Shown here: positions 46,124 to 55,239 of the stretch, in pieces | Position numbering within the stretch: position 1 is the first letter of the stretch | Layout of the letters: every line of letters starts with the position of its first letter | NCBI RefSeq assembly: GCF_021290925.1 | Contig: NZ_JAJSLX010000002.1 | Span: 833,001-897,000 of the forward strand | Direction of reading: 5' to 3' | Length of the DNA: 64,000 nucleotides | Source of the DNA: Sessilibacter corallicola | GTDB lineage: Bacteria > Pseudomonadota > Gammaproteobacteria > Pseudomonadales > Cellvibrionaceae | Made by a program: the position numbers and the translations under genes | Notes under the pieces: model-generated | Databases searched by the model: none | Seen by the model: the letters and a program-made list of their open reading frames with translations, nothing else | Told to the model about the DNA's origin: nothing

Positions 46124-48973
46124 CTATTCAGTTAGTACTAATACTCGAATAGCGTCGAGTCTAAGCTGTGCCTGATCCAAAATAGCTTTTAACTCGTCAT
46201 TCTGAGTTTTTAGCAACTCAATTTCTTGCTGGCGAATGTTCGGGTTTACTTTCGCCAAGGCTTCGAGTCGGCCAAGTTCGTAGGCTTGAGATTCTTCGAG
46301 CTTTTTACGCGCCGCATCCATGATGTTTTTCGCAGTTTTATCCGCTTGCGTTTTACCCAGCTCCAATCGATCGCGAACATCTTCACGTATGTGTTTGATG
46401 ATGTTCTGAGCTTGTTTTAGCGGAATGGTTTTCGCCATTTGCGTCAGTTGCTGGCTGGCAATAACGCCACTGAGATCTTTACCGGATTGATCCAGCAATA
46501 AGCGAATCGGTGTTGTTGGCAAGTAATAACTCAATTGTCGTGATTTTGAGGTTGGGCAATGGGTGACAAAGTTTGCTTCCAACAACCAAGTGCCCGCCGG
46601 AAGTGCCGGTAATTTCAGTGTACAGAAGCTGGCGTTGCCGTGTTCACCGCTGGTGATGTTGTCCATTGCCGCCGTGACCATGGGGTGTTCCCAGGATAAA
46701 AATGATAGCTCTTCTCGGCTGAGGGATTTTTCGCGATTAAAGCAAACGCTGATGCCGTCTTCGGGTAATTCAGGAAACGGACTGTGCATGGTTTCGCTAG
46801 GGCGAAGTACCAGGGTTTGTTCACTGTGATCTTGATGATCGACGCCAAACTGGTCGAAAACGCGCAACATGTATTCTTGCAGTTGGTCTTCGGCACTGGC
46901 TTCGCGAATACTGGCGATAGTTTCTAGTGCAACTTGTGAATTACACGAATTTAATTCCAACAAGCGATCGCGACCAGACTGTAACTCTTCGGAGAGTGAC
47001 TGGTTGTAGGCGTTGGTTTTATCAATGAGTTGGTCCAACAACTGATGATCTTGTGGATTATTTAAGCACTCGGTTAATTCGGACTTAAATTTTTCATTGA
47101 TGGCGGCACCCGTGGCACAGGTTGATTCGAAGGCATTAATGCCTTTGTGCAGCCAATTCCAAAGTGCTTCACCGGCGCTTTCTTCAAAGTAAGGCACGTG
47201 AATCTGAACGTCTTGGGTTTGACCGATTCGGTCCAAGCGACCAATGCGTTGCTCCAATAGATCGGGATTATTGGGCAGATCGAACAAGATCAGGTCGTGG
47301 GCAAATTGGAAGTTACGGCCTTCACTGCCGATCTCCGAACAGATCAACAGCTGAGCGCCACCTTCGAAATCCGCAAAGTAAGCGGCACTGCGGTCGCGCT
47401 CTAATAGGCTCATGCCTTCATGGAAAACACTGGTGCGAATGCCTTGGCGAAGGCGCAGGTAGGCTTCGAGATCCAGTGCGGTATTGGCATTGGCGGTAAT
47501 TAAAAGAACTTTTTCTTGTTTTTTGGTTTTCAAGAATTCTTTTAACCAGGGTAGGCGTGGGTCGTGTTCGAGCCAATCGCTGTCTTGTTCGGTTTCGGGG
47601 TAAAGGTTCGTGTTTGACCAGCCTTCAGGCAGCTCTAACGCGTAAGTATTTAGCAGACGTTTTGGGAAGCCTTGTACACTGGAGCGCGTGTTTCTGAACA
47701 ACACGCGACCGGTTCCGTGTTGATCCAACAATTCGCGAACGTGGCTAAAAATACATTCTTGAATTTCGGCTTCGGAATTTAAGGTTTGCAGTTTTTTGAC
47801 CAGATCGGCTACCACATCTGCGCCGACAAATTCCGCGAGCTGGGCTTGAATGGTTGTATTGGAAATGAGCTGATCGGCGCCGTCGTCACTGAGCAAGGTT
47901 TGAATAACGTCGTTAATCGGGCGATAGCGTTGTTCTTCTTCAATAAACGCTGCCAGGTTGTGGTATCGATCTGGGTCCAGTAAGCGCAGGCGGGCAAAGT
48001 GGCTTTCCAGTCCAAGCTGTTCTGGTGTTGCGGTTAACAGCAGTAAGCCTTCACTGCACGAGGCCAAATCTTCCACCGCGCGATAATCTTCGCTGGCGTC
48101 TTCTTCGCTCCACTCTAGATGGTGAGCTTCGTCAACACAGAGCATGTCCCAGCCCGCAGCACAGGCTTGGTCGAGTCGCAGTTCGTTTTCGACAAATAAA
48201 CTCAATGGGCACAATACCAACTGCGCGGATTCGAATGGATTGATGCCTTGGCTTTCTTCGATGTCTTGGGCGCGCTGTTCGCTCATAACCACGAACTTGA
48301 GATTGAATCGGCGCAACATCTCAACCAACCATTGGTGCACCAAGCTGTCTGGTACGGCAATAAGCACGCGCTCGGCGCGTTGGTTGTGCAGCTGGTGATG
48401 TAAAATCAATCCGGCTTCAATGGTTTTACCCAAGCCCACTTCGTCGGCCAACAATACGCGCGGTGCGTAACGGTTGGCTACTTCGTTGGCGATGTAGAGT
48501 TGGTGTTCCAACAAATCCACGCGAGCGCCCAGTAAGCCGCTTGAACCGGCACTTTGCAGTCTTTGGTGGTGGGAGAGGGTGTCTAGGCGAAGTTGAAAAT
48601 GGCGTGGCTTGTCGAGGTTGCCTGCCAACAGGCGTTCCAGTGGGCCACTGAAATGAACGAAGGGATTCAGCTCGACTTCGCTCAATGGTTGATCGTTGCC
48701 GTCCTCGTCTTCGACTAAATAAACGATGTGACCGCGTTCTTCGAGAGAAATCACTTTCCAGCGTTTGTCGTCCATATCGAAGACAAAATCGCCTTCTTCG
48801 TAACGCACGCGAGTTAAAGGAGCGTTTCTGTCCGAGTAAGTCCGCAATTCTCCGCAAGCAGGATAGGAAACGGTAAGTCGTCGTTCTTGTATTTCAATAA
48901 CAACTCCCAATCCCAATTCTTTTTCGGCGTTGCTTACCCATCTTTGTCCTACTGCGTACTGAAAATCAGACAA
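46124..48973 (-). CDS. rapA: RNA polymerase-associated helicase RapA
   Basis: A protein of about 949 residues, standard for RapA. The N-terminal Tudor-like domains (VGQRWVSNAEKELGLGVV) are followed by a Swi2/Snf2 ATPase: LLADEVGLGKTIEAG (Walker A), CVDEAHHLEW (DEAH), LLLTATPEQ, and helicase motifs V-VI in SEGRNFQFAHDLILFDLPNNPDLLEQRIGRLDRIGQ split over the second lobe. It recycles RNA polymerase after transcription. The likely start is a TTG with GGAG six bases upstream; a GTG four codons earlier is possible. Confidence 0.95.
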   Translation of the reverse strand: MSDFQYAVGQRWVSNAEKELGLGVVIEIQERRLTVSYPACGELRTYSDRNAPLTRVRYEEGDFVFDMDDKRWKVISLEERGHIVYLVEDEDGNDQPLSEVELNPFVHFSGPLERLLAGNLDKPRHFQLRLDTLSHHQRLQSAGSSGLLGARVDLLEHQLYIANEVANRYAPRVLLADEVGLGKTIEAGLILHHQLHNQRAERVLIAVPDSLVHQWLVEMLRRFNLKFVVMSEQRAQDIEESQGINPFESAQLVLCPLSLFVENELRLDQACAAGWDMLCVDEAHHLEWSEEDASEDYRAVEDLASCSEGLLLLTATPEQLGLESHFARLRLLDPDRYHNLAAFIEEEQRYRPINDVIQTLLSDDGADQLISNTTIQAQLAEFVGADVVADLVKKLQTLNSEAEIQECIFSHVRELLDQHGTGRVLFRNTRSSVQGFPKRLLNTYALELPEGWSNTNLYPETEQDSDWLEHDPRLPWLKEFLKTKKQEKVLLITANANTALDLEAYLRLRQGIRTSVFHEGMSLLERDRSAAYFADFEGGAQLLICSEIGSEGRNFQFAHDLILFDLPNNPDLLEQRIGRLDRIGQTQDVQIHVPYFEESAGEALWNWLHKGINAFESTCATGAAINEKFKSELTECLNNPQDHQLLDQLIDKTNAYNQSLSEELQSGRDRLLELNSCNSQVALETIASIREASAEDQLQEYMLRVFDQFGVDHQDHSEQTLVLRPSETMHSPFPELPEDGISVCFNREKSLSREELSFLSWEHPMVTAAMDNITSGEHGNASFCTLKLPALPAGTWLLEANFVTHCPTSKSRQLSYYLPTTPIRLLLDQSGKDLSGVIASQQLTQMAKTIPLKQAQNIIKHIREDVRDRLELGKTQADKTAKNIMDAARKKLEESQAYELGRLEALAKVNPNIRQQEIELLKTQNDELKAILDQAQLRLDAIRVLVLTE

Positions 48974-49221
48974 AACTCTCTCCACTTCTGCTTGGTTTAT
49001 TGTGATGCTAATGAACGGTGCGGCTCATTTGAATCCACCGAATGACGACTTTGGTGGACGCAGTTGCGTGCTCTTTGTGCACGGAAGAACACGCTGCGCT
49101 ATAAAGGCGGCGATGATAGAAAGTTCCGACCGATTTGTCACCGCGAATTCTGTTAGAAAGCACATTATTAACAAGTCGTTTGGCTATACTGAACAAGCGA
49201 CTCTTGTTTCGGGGTGCTTTT

Positions 49222-50349
49222 TTGAATCCATCGGCGTTTTTAAATTCTGTTCCCAAGCCCTGTGTTCCCAGCGAGCCGGGATCGGTTCGAATACCCGAAC
49301 GCTCGCGCAGTGCCAAGCGCCTGTTGCAACTCAACCTGCCAGAGCTACTTACCCTCGAACAGATGATCGCCAAACCCAATGACTCGGTTCATTGGCGTGT
49401 TGAACATCAAATACCGCTCACCGAAGAGATTCAGCTACCTATTTACTCTGTCAATGTCGGCAATGCCGATAAAACCAATCCTGCGATATTATTTACCGCA
49501 GGTATGCACGGCGTGGAGCGCATTGGTACGCAAGTCATTATTGGTTTTTTGCAGGCGCTGCTGGAGCGTTTGGAGTGGGACAAAAATTATCAAATGCTGT
49601 TTGAGCGTTTATCGCTCACTGTGGTGCCCATTCTCAATCCCAGCGGCATGTATTTGCGCACCAGAGCCAATAAAAACGGCGTAGATCTGAATCGTAATTC
49701 GCCAGTTGATGTGCCTTTTATTGATCGTCAGCGACCGCATTGGTTGGCCGGTGGCCAAACCATGACCTCGCGTTTGCCTTGGTATCGCGGCAATACCGAT
49801 CAGCTCGAACCCGAAAACGTCACGCTACGCAATTTGGTGCAGCGAAATTTAAGTGGCAGGCCGGCGTCGATCAGTTTGGATGTGCACTCGGGTTTTGGGT
49901 TTTATGACCGTATTTGGTTTCCCTACGCCCATTGTCGAACGCCTTGGTCGTGTTTGTCTGAGACGATGGCGCTTAAGCTGTTGTGGCAGCGCAGTTGCCC
50001 TCACCACAACTACCAGTTTGAGCCGCAATCGAGCCAGTATTTAACGCACGGTGACATTTGGGATTACTTGCACTTGGAGATGGGCGACGACGATTTGTTT
50101 TTACCGTTAACGTTGGAATTGGGATCGTGGAATTGGGTGCGCAAACGTCCGAGCCAGTTGTTTCGTCGACTCGGATTGTTCCATCCGATGGTTCCTCATC
50201 GGTTGCGCAGGGCCGTGCGTGACCATCAGATGTTGCTGCAATTTTTATTGAGTGCAGCCGCCAGTTACGAATCTTGGTTGCCCAACGACCACAATCGCGA
50301 CAGCTTGTGGCAATCAGCGGTTAATCTTTGGTATCAGGATCTGTTATGA
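49222..50349 (+). CDS. M14-family zinc carboxypeptidase-like protein
   Basis: A protein of about 375 residues with M14 signature residues. AGMHGVERIG (His and Glu zinc ligands) is followed by NPSGMYLRTRANKNGVDLNRNSP (substrate-binding Asn-Arg), LDVHSGFG (third zinc His) and LTLELGSWNW (catalytic Glu). Family members remove C-terminal residues from peptides or deacylate amino acids. No signal peptide is evident. The start is uncertain: a TTG after CGGGGTG was chosen because TATACT near 49178 looks like a -10 box; an earlier TTG at 49135 extends it by 29 residues. Its stop overlaps the next start (ATGA). Confidence 0.78.
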   Translation: MNPSAFLNSVPKPCVPSEPGSVRIPERSRSAKRLLQLNLPELLTLEQMIAKPNDSVHWRVEHQIPLTEEIQLPIYSVNVGNADKTNPAILFTAGMHGVERIGTQVIIGFLQALLERLEWDKNYQMLFERLSLTVVPILNPSGMYLRTRANKNGVDLNRNSPVDVPFIDRQRPHWLAGGQTMTSRLPWYRGNTDQLEPENVTLRNLVQRNLSGRPASISLDVHSGFGFYDRIWFPYAHCRTPWSCLSETMALKLLWQRSCPHHNYQFEPQSSQYLTHGDIWDYLHLEMGDDDLFLPLTLELGSWNWVRKRPSQLFRRLGLFHPMVPHRLRRAVRDHQMLLQFLLSAAASYESWLPNDHNRDSLWQSAVNLWYQDLL

Positions 50350-51104
50350 CTTGGGTGTGGTTACGGGGTTTGGCACGGGAATCTGGGCATTGGGGTGGTT
50401 TGCCTCGGCGAGCAGAAGAAGCGCTGGGGGAGCGTGTGATTACCATCGATTTGCCAGGTTTCGGTCGCAACGCCGACAAAAACTGTCCCATCGATATGAG
50501 AGAAATGGTGTCGTTTCTCATTGCTCAAACTCAACACCTCACTTCTATTAATATTCTTGCGGTGTCGCTAGGCGGTTTGGTGGCATTGAATTGGGCGGGT
50601 GCTGATAGCCGTGTGGCATCGGTAACTGCGGTCAACTCCAGTTCGCGCTTAAATCGTTTTCATCAACGAATTCAACCCCAGAAAGTTTGGCAGCTGATGC
50701 GTTTTTTCATTGGCGATAAAAACGAAGACCATCGAGAAGAGAAAATTTTGTCGATTGTCAGTAATTGCGAGATGAAATCCAAACAGGTACTGAGCTTGTG
50801 GTCAGAGATTGCTCGTCGTCGACCCATTCATATCAAACAAGTGCTTCGACAATTGTATTTGGCCGCGAGAGCACCAGTGGTTAACCCAGAGCTTCTGCAG
50901 CATTGCCGCTTAACCTTTCTTGCCAGCAATTGTGACAAGTTGGTTTCTCCGGTGTGTTCCCACACCTTGGCATCTTATTACCAGGGCCGCCTTTTGGTTC
51001 ATCCCACCGCAGGCCATGACTTGCCGTTGGATGATCCAGAATGGTTACTTGGCCAATTGCAACCTAAAGCTTTTCTCAGTAGCCCCAGCTCAGCAGACTG
51101 TTAA
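50346..51104 (+). CDS. Alpha/beta hydrolase
   Basis: A 252-residue alpha/beta hydrolase. The oxyanion strand is WLRGLARESGHWGG, the nucleophile elbow is LAVSLGGLVALNW (GxSxG-like with Val in the first position), Asp is in ASNCDKLVSP, and His is in TAGHDLPLDDP. It loosely resembles BioH but lacks enough identity to name it. It overlaps the M14 gene by four bases (ATGA), so the two are translationally coupled and may act on the same amide or ester substrates. Function inferred only at class level. Confidence 0.8.
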   Translation: MTWVWLRGLARESGHWGGLPRRAEEALGERVITIDLPGFGRNADKNCPIDMREMVSFLIAQTQHLTSINILAVSLGGLVALNWAGADSRVASVTAVNSSSRLNRFHQRIQPQKVWQLMRFFIGDKNEDHREEKILSIVSNCEMKSKQVLSLWSEIARRRPIHIKQVLRQLYLAARAPVVNPELLQHCRLTFLASNCDKLVSPVCSHTLASYYQGRLLVHPTAGHDLPLDDPEWLLGQLQPKAFLSSPSSADC

Positions 51105-51155
51105 ACTGGCCTCTTAATTCAATTGCGATTGTTTAAGGGTTTGTGTAGGGTTAAA

Positions 51156-51170
51156 TGTGCACATTGCACA
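51156..51170 (+). promoter_or_regulatory. Inverted repeat TGTGCA-N3-TGCACA before bdhA
   Basis: A perfect 6-3-6 inverted repeat about 210 bases before the 3-hydroxybutyrate dehydrogenase gene. TGC-rich sites of this kind bind PhaR in other bacteria, so it may be part of the PHA regulon. Confidence 0.35.
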
Positions 51171-51377
51171 GAAATAATCATTGAAAATAAAAACAATAAG
51201 TTGAGTATTTGTCGGGCTTTTAATTACTGTCTATTGCTCCAACAAAAAGGCACAGTAACAAAATTATAATCGTACGGTAATCGATGGGAATCCTATTAAA
51301 GTAGGAGACTCATTCCTATTTGTGCATATTATTATTGGCATTTCACATTACTCGCTTTATTTCGTCAGAGGATTTTT

Positions 51378-52163
51378 ATGTCAACTTCAGAATTTCAGTC
51401 GTCCAATTTACCGTTAGCACTCGTCACCGGAGCCGGAAGTGGTATTGGTTTTGGTATTGCTCAACACCTCGCGGAACAAAACCATAAAGTATTGGTTACC
51501 GACATAAATATTGATGCCGCGACAAGCGCTGCCAATGAAATTGTTGCCTCTGGTGGAGTGGCTGCGCCATTTGCGCTTAATGTTACCAGCCAAGAAGACA
51601 TTGATGCGGCGATAGAGTTTGCTGGAACAGTAGATGTTTTGGTGAACAATGCCGGCATTCAGCATGTCGCTCGCCTCGAAGAATTTCCCGTTGATAAATG
51701 GAAACTATTAATTGATATTTTATTAACTGGTCCCGCCATGCTCACTCGTGCGGTATTACCCGGTATGAAAGCTGCGGGTAAAGGTCGAATTGTTAATGTC
51801 GGATCGATACACGCATTAATTGCCTCGCCATTTAAAAGTGCCTACGTTGCGGCAAAACACGGTTTGCTGGGTTTTTCTAAAGTAATTTCTTTAGAAGTAG
51901 CAGAGTTTGATATTACGATAAATACCTTGTGTCCCGCTTATGTAAAAACGCCGTTGGTTGAAAAACAAATTGAAGCGTCGGCAAAAGAGCACGGTATTTC
52001 TGAGGAGGAAGTGGTTAATAATATTATGTTACAACCAATGCCTAAGAAATCGTTTATTTCTGTTGAAGAATTGTGTGGTGCTGTTGATTATTTAATATCA
52101 CCTGTCGCAAAAAATATGACCGCTCAAACAATAGTGCTTGATGGCGCTTGGACTGCTCGGTAA
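51378..52163 (+). CDS. bdhA: 3-hydroxybutyrate dehydrogenase
   Basis: The 261-residue SDR protein has ALVTGAGSGIGFGIAQHLAEQ for NAD, VLVNNAGIQHVARLEEFP, and the catalytic Ser (GSIHALIASPFKSAY) with YVAAKHG. The IQHVAPIEEFP-type loop, NTLCPAYVKTPLVEKQI and the C-terminal LDGAWTAR are typical of bacterial D-3-hydroxybutyrate dehydrogenases. It oxidises 3-hydroxybutyrate from PHA breakdown to acetoacetate. AGAGGA precedes the ATG. First gene of the PHA cassette. Confidence 0.93.
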   Translation: MSTSEFQSSNLPLALVTGAGSGIGFGIAQHLAEQNHKVLVTDINIDAATSAANEIVASGGVAAPFALNVTSQEDIDAAIEFAGTVDVLVNNAGIQHVARLEEFPVDKWKLLIDILLTGPAMLTRAVLPGMKAAGKGRIVNVGSIHALIASPFKSAYVAAKHGLLGFSKVISLEVAEFDITINTLCPAYVKTPLVEKQIEASAKEHGISEEEVVNNIMLQPMPKKSFISVEELCGAVDYLISPVAKNMTAQTIVLDGAWTAR

Positions 52164-52239
52164 ATTTATAAATACTAATCGACTCTAGAATTGCTTAACG
52201 CCATTTTAGAGTTGGTTAGAGATTAACGGAGGTGGCAAT

Positions 52240-52473
52240 TTGAAAATTCATGTTGAAATTGATTTGACACCGCAAGAAGCGCGCGAGTTATTTGGAATGA
52301 GCGCTATGGACAATGCCCAGCGCTTTTTCTTTGATGCTCTGCAAAATCAAGCGTCTCAAGAAACTCATCCGCTGTTTGATCTCTATCAGACGTTTTTAAA
52401 TCAAAGTAGAGAAGCGGTAGAAAAGTACACAAAGAGCATGGAGACTGTTGGGTCAAATAAATCTGAAAAATAA
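52240..52473 (+). CDS. Small DUF6489-type protein in PHA cassette
   Basis: The 77-residue protein begins with TTG after a very strong GGAGGTGG. MKIHVEIDLTPQEARELFGMSAMDNAQRFFFDAL matches the small DUF6489 family (KIxVDIDxTPEEAR). The second half is an amphipathic helix (LFDLYQTFLNQSREAVEKYTKSM) reminiscent of phasin helices. No catalytic residues are visible. Its position between bdhA and phaC suggests a role at the PHA granule, which is inference. Confidence 0.75.
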   Translation: MKIHVEIDLTPQEARELFGMSAMDNAQRFFFDALQNQASQETHPLFDLYQTFLNQSREAVEKYTKSMETVGSNKSEK

Positions 52474-52607
52474 TTAAAAAATATTTTTTAATTATTTTTT
52501 CGAATTATAAAGTGGTAAATCTTGGTTTTTGGGGTAATAGAGGTAGTCAATAAAAACGAGTTATGCAGTAAGGACATCAAGCGCTATATTCTTCGGGGGT
52601 AGTCCAG

Positions 52608-54452
52608 GTGGATCAAGTCGATCAAAAAGAACAGAAACAAATCCTACAATATTTAGATAAATATCGAGGTATATTCAACGAGATTACTAATGAAGTGATG
52701 TTACGGTTCTTAGCTGGAGGTAAGGCTGAAGTCAATCCGCTAACAAATGCCGATAAATTTATGACTGCTTTATCCCGTGGGGTAAAAGTTGATCCCAGTA
52801 AAATCCTACAAGAGCAAATGAGTTTTATTGAGTCGCAAATGGCTCTGTTACAAAGTACTGCTCAAGCTTATTTGAATAATCAACCACCAGAATCCATTGT
52901 TGAACCCCATCGCAGTGATCGCCGTTTTAAAGACGATCAATGGGCGAGCAACCCAATGTTCAGTTACTTCAAACAAGCGTATTTGTTGAATTCTAAACTG
53001 ATGCAAAACATGGTCGATTTGTTTGAATTCGAAGATGGAAAAACCGCAGAACAATTAAAGTTTTTTACTCGCCAATACATAAATTCCATGTCTCCGTCTA
53101 ATTATGTTTTGACCAATCCAGAGGTGTGTCGTGACATTTTAGAATCCGAAGGCGAGTGTTTGGCCCGAGGCGTCGATAACTTTATTCGCGATTTAGAAAA
53201 CAGTCCTCTTGAAGCGTTCAAAATTGGCCAGGTTGGCGTTGACGATTTTGAGGTAGGGCGCGATCTTGCGACCACGCCCGGTAAGGTCGTCCACGAAAAC
53301 GATTTGTTGCAGCTGATTCAATATGAACCACTGACAGAAAAGGTTCATGAAAAGCCTTTGCTGATTGTTTCGCCATTCATTAACAAATTCTATATATTGG
53401 ATTTAGACGAACGTAAATCGATGGTTCGTTGGCTGTCGAGCCAAGGTTTTACCGTTTTTCTTGTCTCGTGGGTAAATCCAGATTCTCGCCACGTTAACAA
53501 GACCTTTGAGTCGTATGTTACCGAAGGGGTGATCACTGCAATTAACGTCGCCTCTGAGCTTAGTGGCGGCAAACCAGTAAACACCTTGGGTTATTGTATT
53601 GGTGGTACGGTGCTTGGGATCGCAGCTTCTGTGCTGAAGAAAAAGCGCAGCAAGAAAATCAATTCCATGACACTTTTGACGACCCTGTACGATTTTTCTG
53701 AGCCGGGTGAGGCGGGCAACTATATTTCCGAGCAATCCTACGCGTTGGTTGAGCAAACCGCTCGCACCAAGGGGTATTTTGACGGAAGAATTCTGGCGTA
53801 TTGTTTCAGTCTTCTGCGAGAAAATAACTTATTTTGGTCGTTCTTTGTGGATAACTACCTCAAAGGCAAAGATCCAATGCCGTTTGATATTTTGTATTGG
53901 AACAGTGATTCGACCAATATTCCTGCCGAGGCGTTCCTGTATTACTTGCGCAATACATACATGGATAATCAGGTTCGAGTTCCCGATGCACTGAACATTG
54001 CCGGAGTTGACATCAACTTGTCTCAGATTGATGTTCCCGTTTATGCGCTCGCGACGTCCAACGACCATATCGTTTTGTGGCAAGCGGCGTATGAAAGTGC
54101 AAAAGTGCTTTCCAATTCAAAAATGCGCTTTGTCTTGGCCGGTTCTGGCCACGTAGCAGGTGTTGTGAACCCACCAGACGATGGTAAATACGGTCACTGG
54201 ACCAACACTCAAATGCCAAAATCGGCGGAAGAGTGGCTCACTGGTTCTAAGCAACACGACGGTTCTTGGTGGTTGGATTGGAAGGATTGGTTGGCGCCGC
54301 TATCTGGCGATCAAATCGACGCTAAGCCTGTGTCTGGCAGCCGCAAGTACCCCATCGTTGAGTCCGCACCAGGTCGATATGTGAAGGTACGAGTTGAGAA
54401 GTCAGAATCTGAAAAAAGCAGTCAGCAAGAAACCGCTGATGCTGTCCACTAG
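52608..54452 (+). CDS. phaC: Class I poly(3-hydroxyalkanoate) synthase PhaC
   Basis: A 614-residue polymerase of class I length. The PhaC N-terminal region covers about 80-250, and the alpha/beta-hydrolase core holds the lipase-like box GYCIGG with nucleophile Cys330. Asp in TSNDHIVLW and His in GSGHVAGVVNPP complete the triad, and the Trp-rich C-terminus (WWLDWKDWLAPLSG) is characteristic. It polymerises 3-hydroxyacyl-CoA into storage polyester on granules. The start is GTG with GGGGGT upstream. phaA and phaB are not adjacent. Confidence 0.96.
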   Translation: MDQVDQKEQKQILQYLDKYRGIFNEITNEVMLRFLAGGKAEVNPLTNADKFMTALSRGVKVDPSKILQEQMSFIESQMALLQSTAQAYLNNQPPESIVEPHRSDRRFKDDQWASNPMFSYFKQAYLLNSKLMQNMVDLFEFEDGKTAEQLKFFTRQYINSMSPSNYVLTNPEVCRDILESEGECLARGVDNFIRDLENSPLEAFKIGQVGVDDFEVGRDLATTPGKVVHENDLLQLIQYEPLTEKVHEKPLLIVSPFINKFYILDLDERKSMVRWLSSQGFTVFLVSWVNPDSRHVNKTFESYVTEGVITAINVASELSGGKPVNTLGYCIGGTVLGIAASVLKKKRSKKINSMTLLTTLYDFSEPGEAGNYISEQSYALVEQTARTKGYFDGRILAYCFSLLRENNLFWSFFVDNYLKGKDPMPFDILYWNSDSTNIPAEAFLYYLRNTYMDNQVRVPDALNIAGVDINLSQIDVPVYALATSNDHIVLWQAAYESAKVLSNSKMRFVLAGSGHVAGVVNPPDDGKYGHWTNTQMPKSAEEWLTGSKQHDGSWWLDWKDWLAPLSGDQIDAKPVSGSRKYPIVESAPGRYVKVRVEKSESEKSSQQETADAVH

Positions 54453-54586
54453 GGTTTGAGTTTGAGGGGGCCGGTGAATGCTGGCTCCCGCAACATTATG
54501 AAGGGATTCATCCGTTGATCCTGGAGCACGACCGGTTTATAGGCGTGCTGAAATATAAAATAGTCCTCCTAACCACCTTCAACTTT

Positions 54587-54616
54587 TTGTCACACCTTCA
54601 TCAAACTCGCTATACT
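54587..54616 (+). promoter_or_regulatory. Sigma-70-type promoter of phaR
   Basis: TTGTCA and TATACT are separated by 18 bases and end 31 bases before the phaR GTG start. Confidence 0.6.
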
Positions 54617-54647
54617 CAGGCATAGTTATACCAATGCGAGAATCTCT

Positions 54648-55091
54648 GTGATTATTATCAAAAAATACCCAAATCGACGTTTGTATGATACTTCGCAAAG
54701 CCAGTATATCAATTTAGAGTACATCAAGACTCTGGTCATGCAGCACCAGGAGTTTCAGATTATTGATTCTAAATCTGAGGAAGATTTGACCAAGAGTATC
54801 TTGCTGCAAATCATCTCTGAACAAGAAACGAACGATCAACAGTCTGTGTTAACCAATCAAGTACTCAAGCAGCTTATCCGTTTCTACGATTCCGATATGC
54901 AAGTGTTTTTGCGAATGTATTTAGAGCAGAGCATGGCCAATTTCCTGGAGCAGCAAGACGCAATGCAGCATGTCATGAAAAACATTCTGGATTCCTCTCC
55001 AATTGGGATATTTGGTCAAATGTTCGAGAAGAATATGGACTTTTGGCGCAATGTGGCGGCTAAAGAAGAGGATAAAAACCCTAAGGAATAA
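54648..55091 (+). CDS. phaR: PHA synthesis repressor PhaR
   Basis: The 147-residue protein begins IIIKKYPNRRLYDTSQSQYINLEYIKTLV, the diagnostic PHB/PHA-accumulation DNA-binding domain (about 1-60). The accumulation domain follows (LLQIISEQE..., LKQLIRFYDSDMQVFLRMYLEQSM). PhaR represses phasin genes and leaves DNA when it binds nascent PHA granules. A CTGC-N3-GCAG site lies just downstream, before the phasin gene. The start is GTG. Confidence 0.94.
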   Translation: MIIIKKYPNRRLYDTSQSQYINLEYIKTLVMQHQEFQIIDSKSEEDLTKSILLQIISEQETNDQQSVLTNQVLKQLIRFYDSDMQVFLRMYLEQSMANFLEQQDAMQHVMKNILDSSPIGIFGQMFEKNMDFWRNVAAKEEDKNPKE

Positions 55092-55123
55092 TCGAAAATG
55101 CGTTTATTATAAAATTGTCTTTT

Positions 55124-55148
55124 CTTTTTGCTGCTTTGCAGCAAAAAG
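55124..55148 (+). promoter_or_regulatory. PhaR-type operator in an 11-bp hairpin
   Basis: CTTTTTGCTGC and GCAGCAAAAAG are perfect inverted repeats around TTT. The core CTGCTTTGCAG (55131-55141) is exactly the CTGC-N3-GCAG motif reported for PhaR of Paracoccus. It lies between phaR and the phasin gene, about 100 bases before the latter, as expected for repression of the phasin gene. Confidence 0.72.
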
Positions 55149-55239
55149 TGGTTGAACATAGAAACCTATGGTCTTATTATTCTCAACAGCTTCATTGTGC
55201 ATTGCAGCATTAATAGAAATAAGTACCAGGAGATAACCC

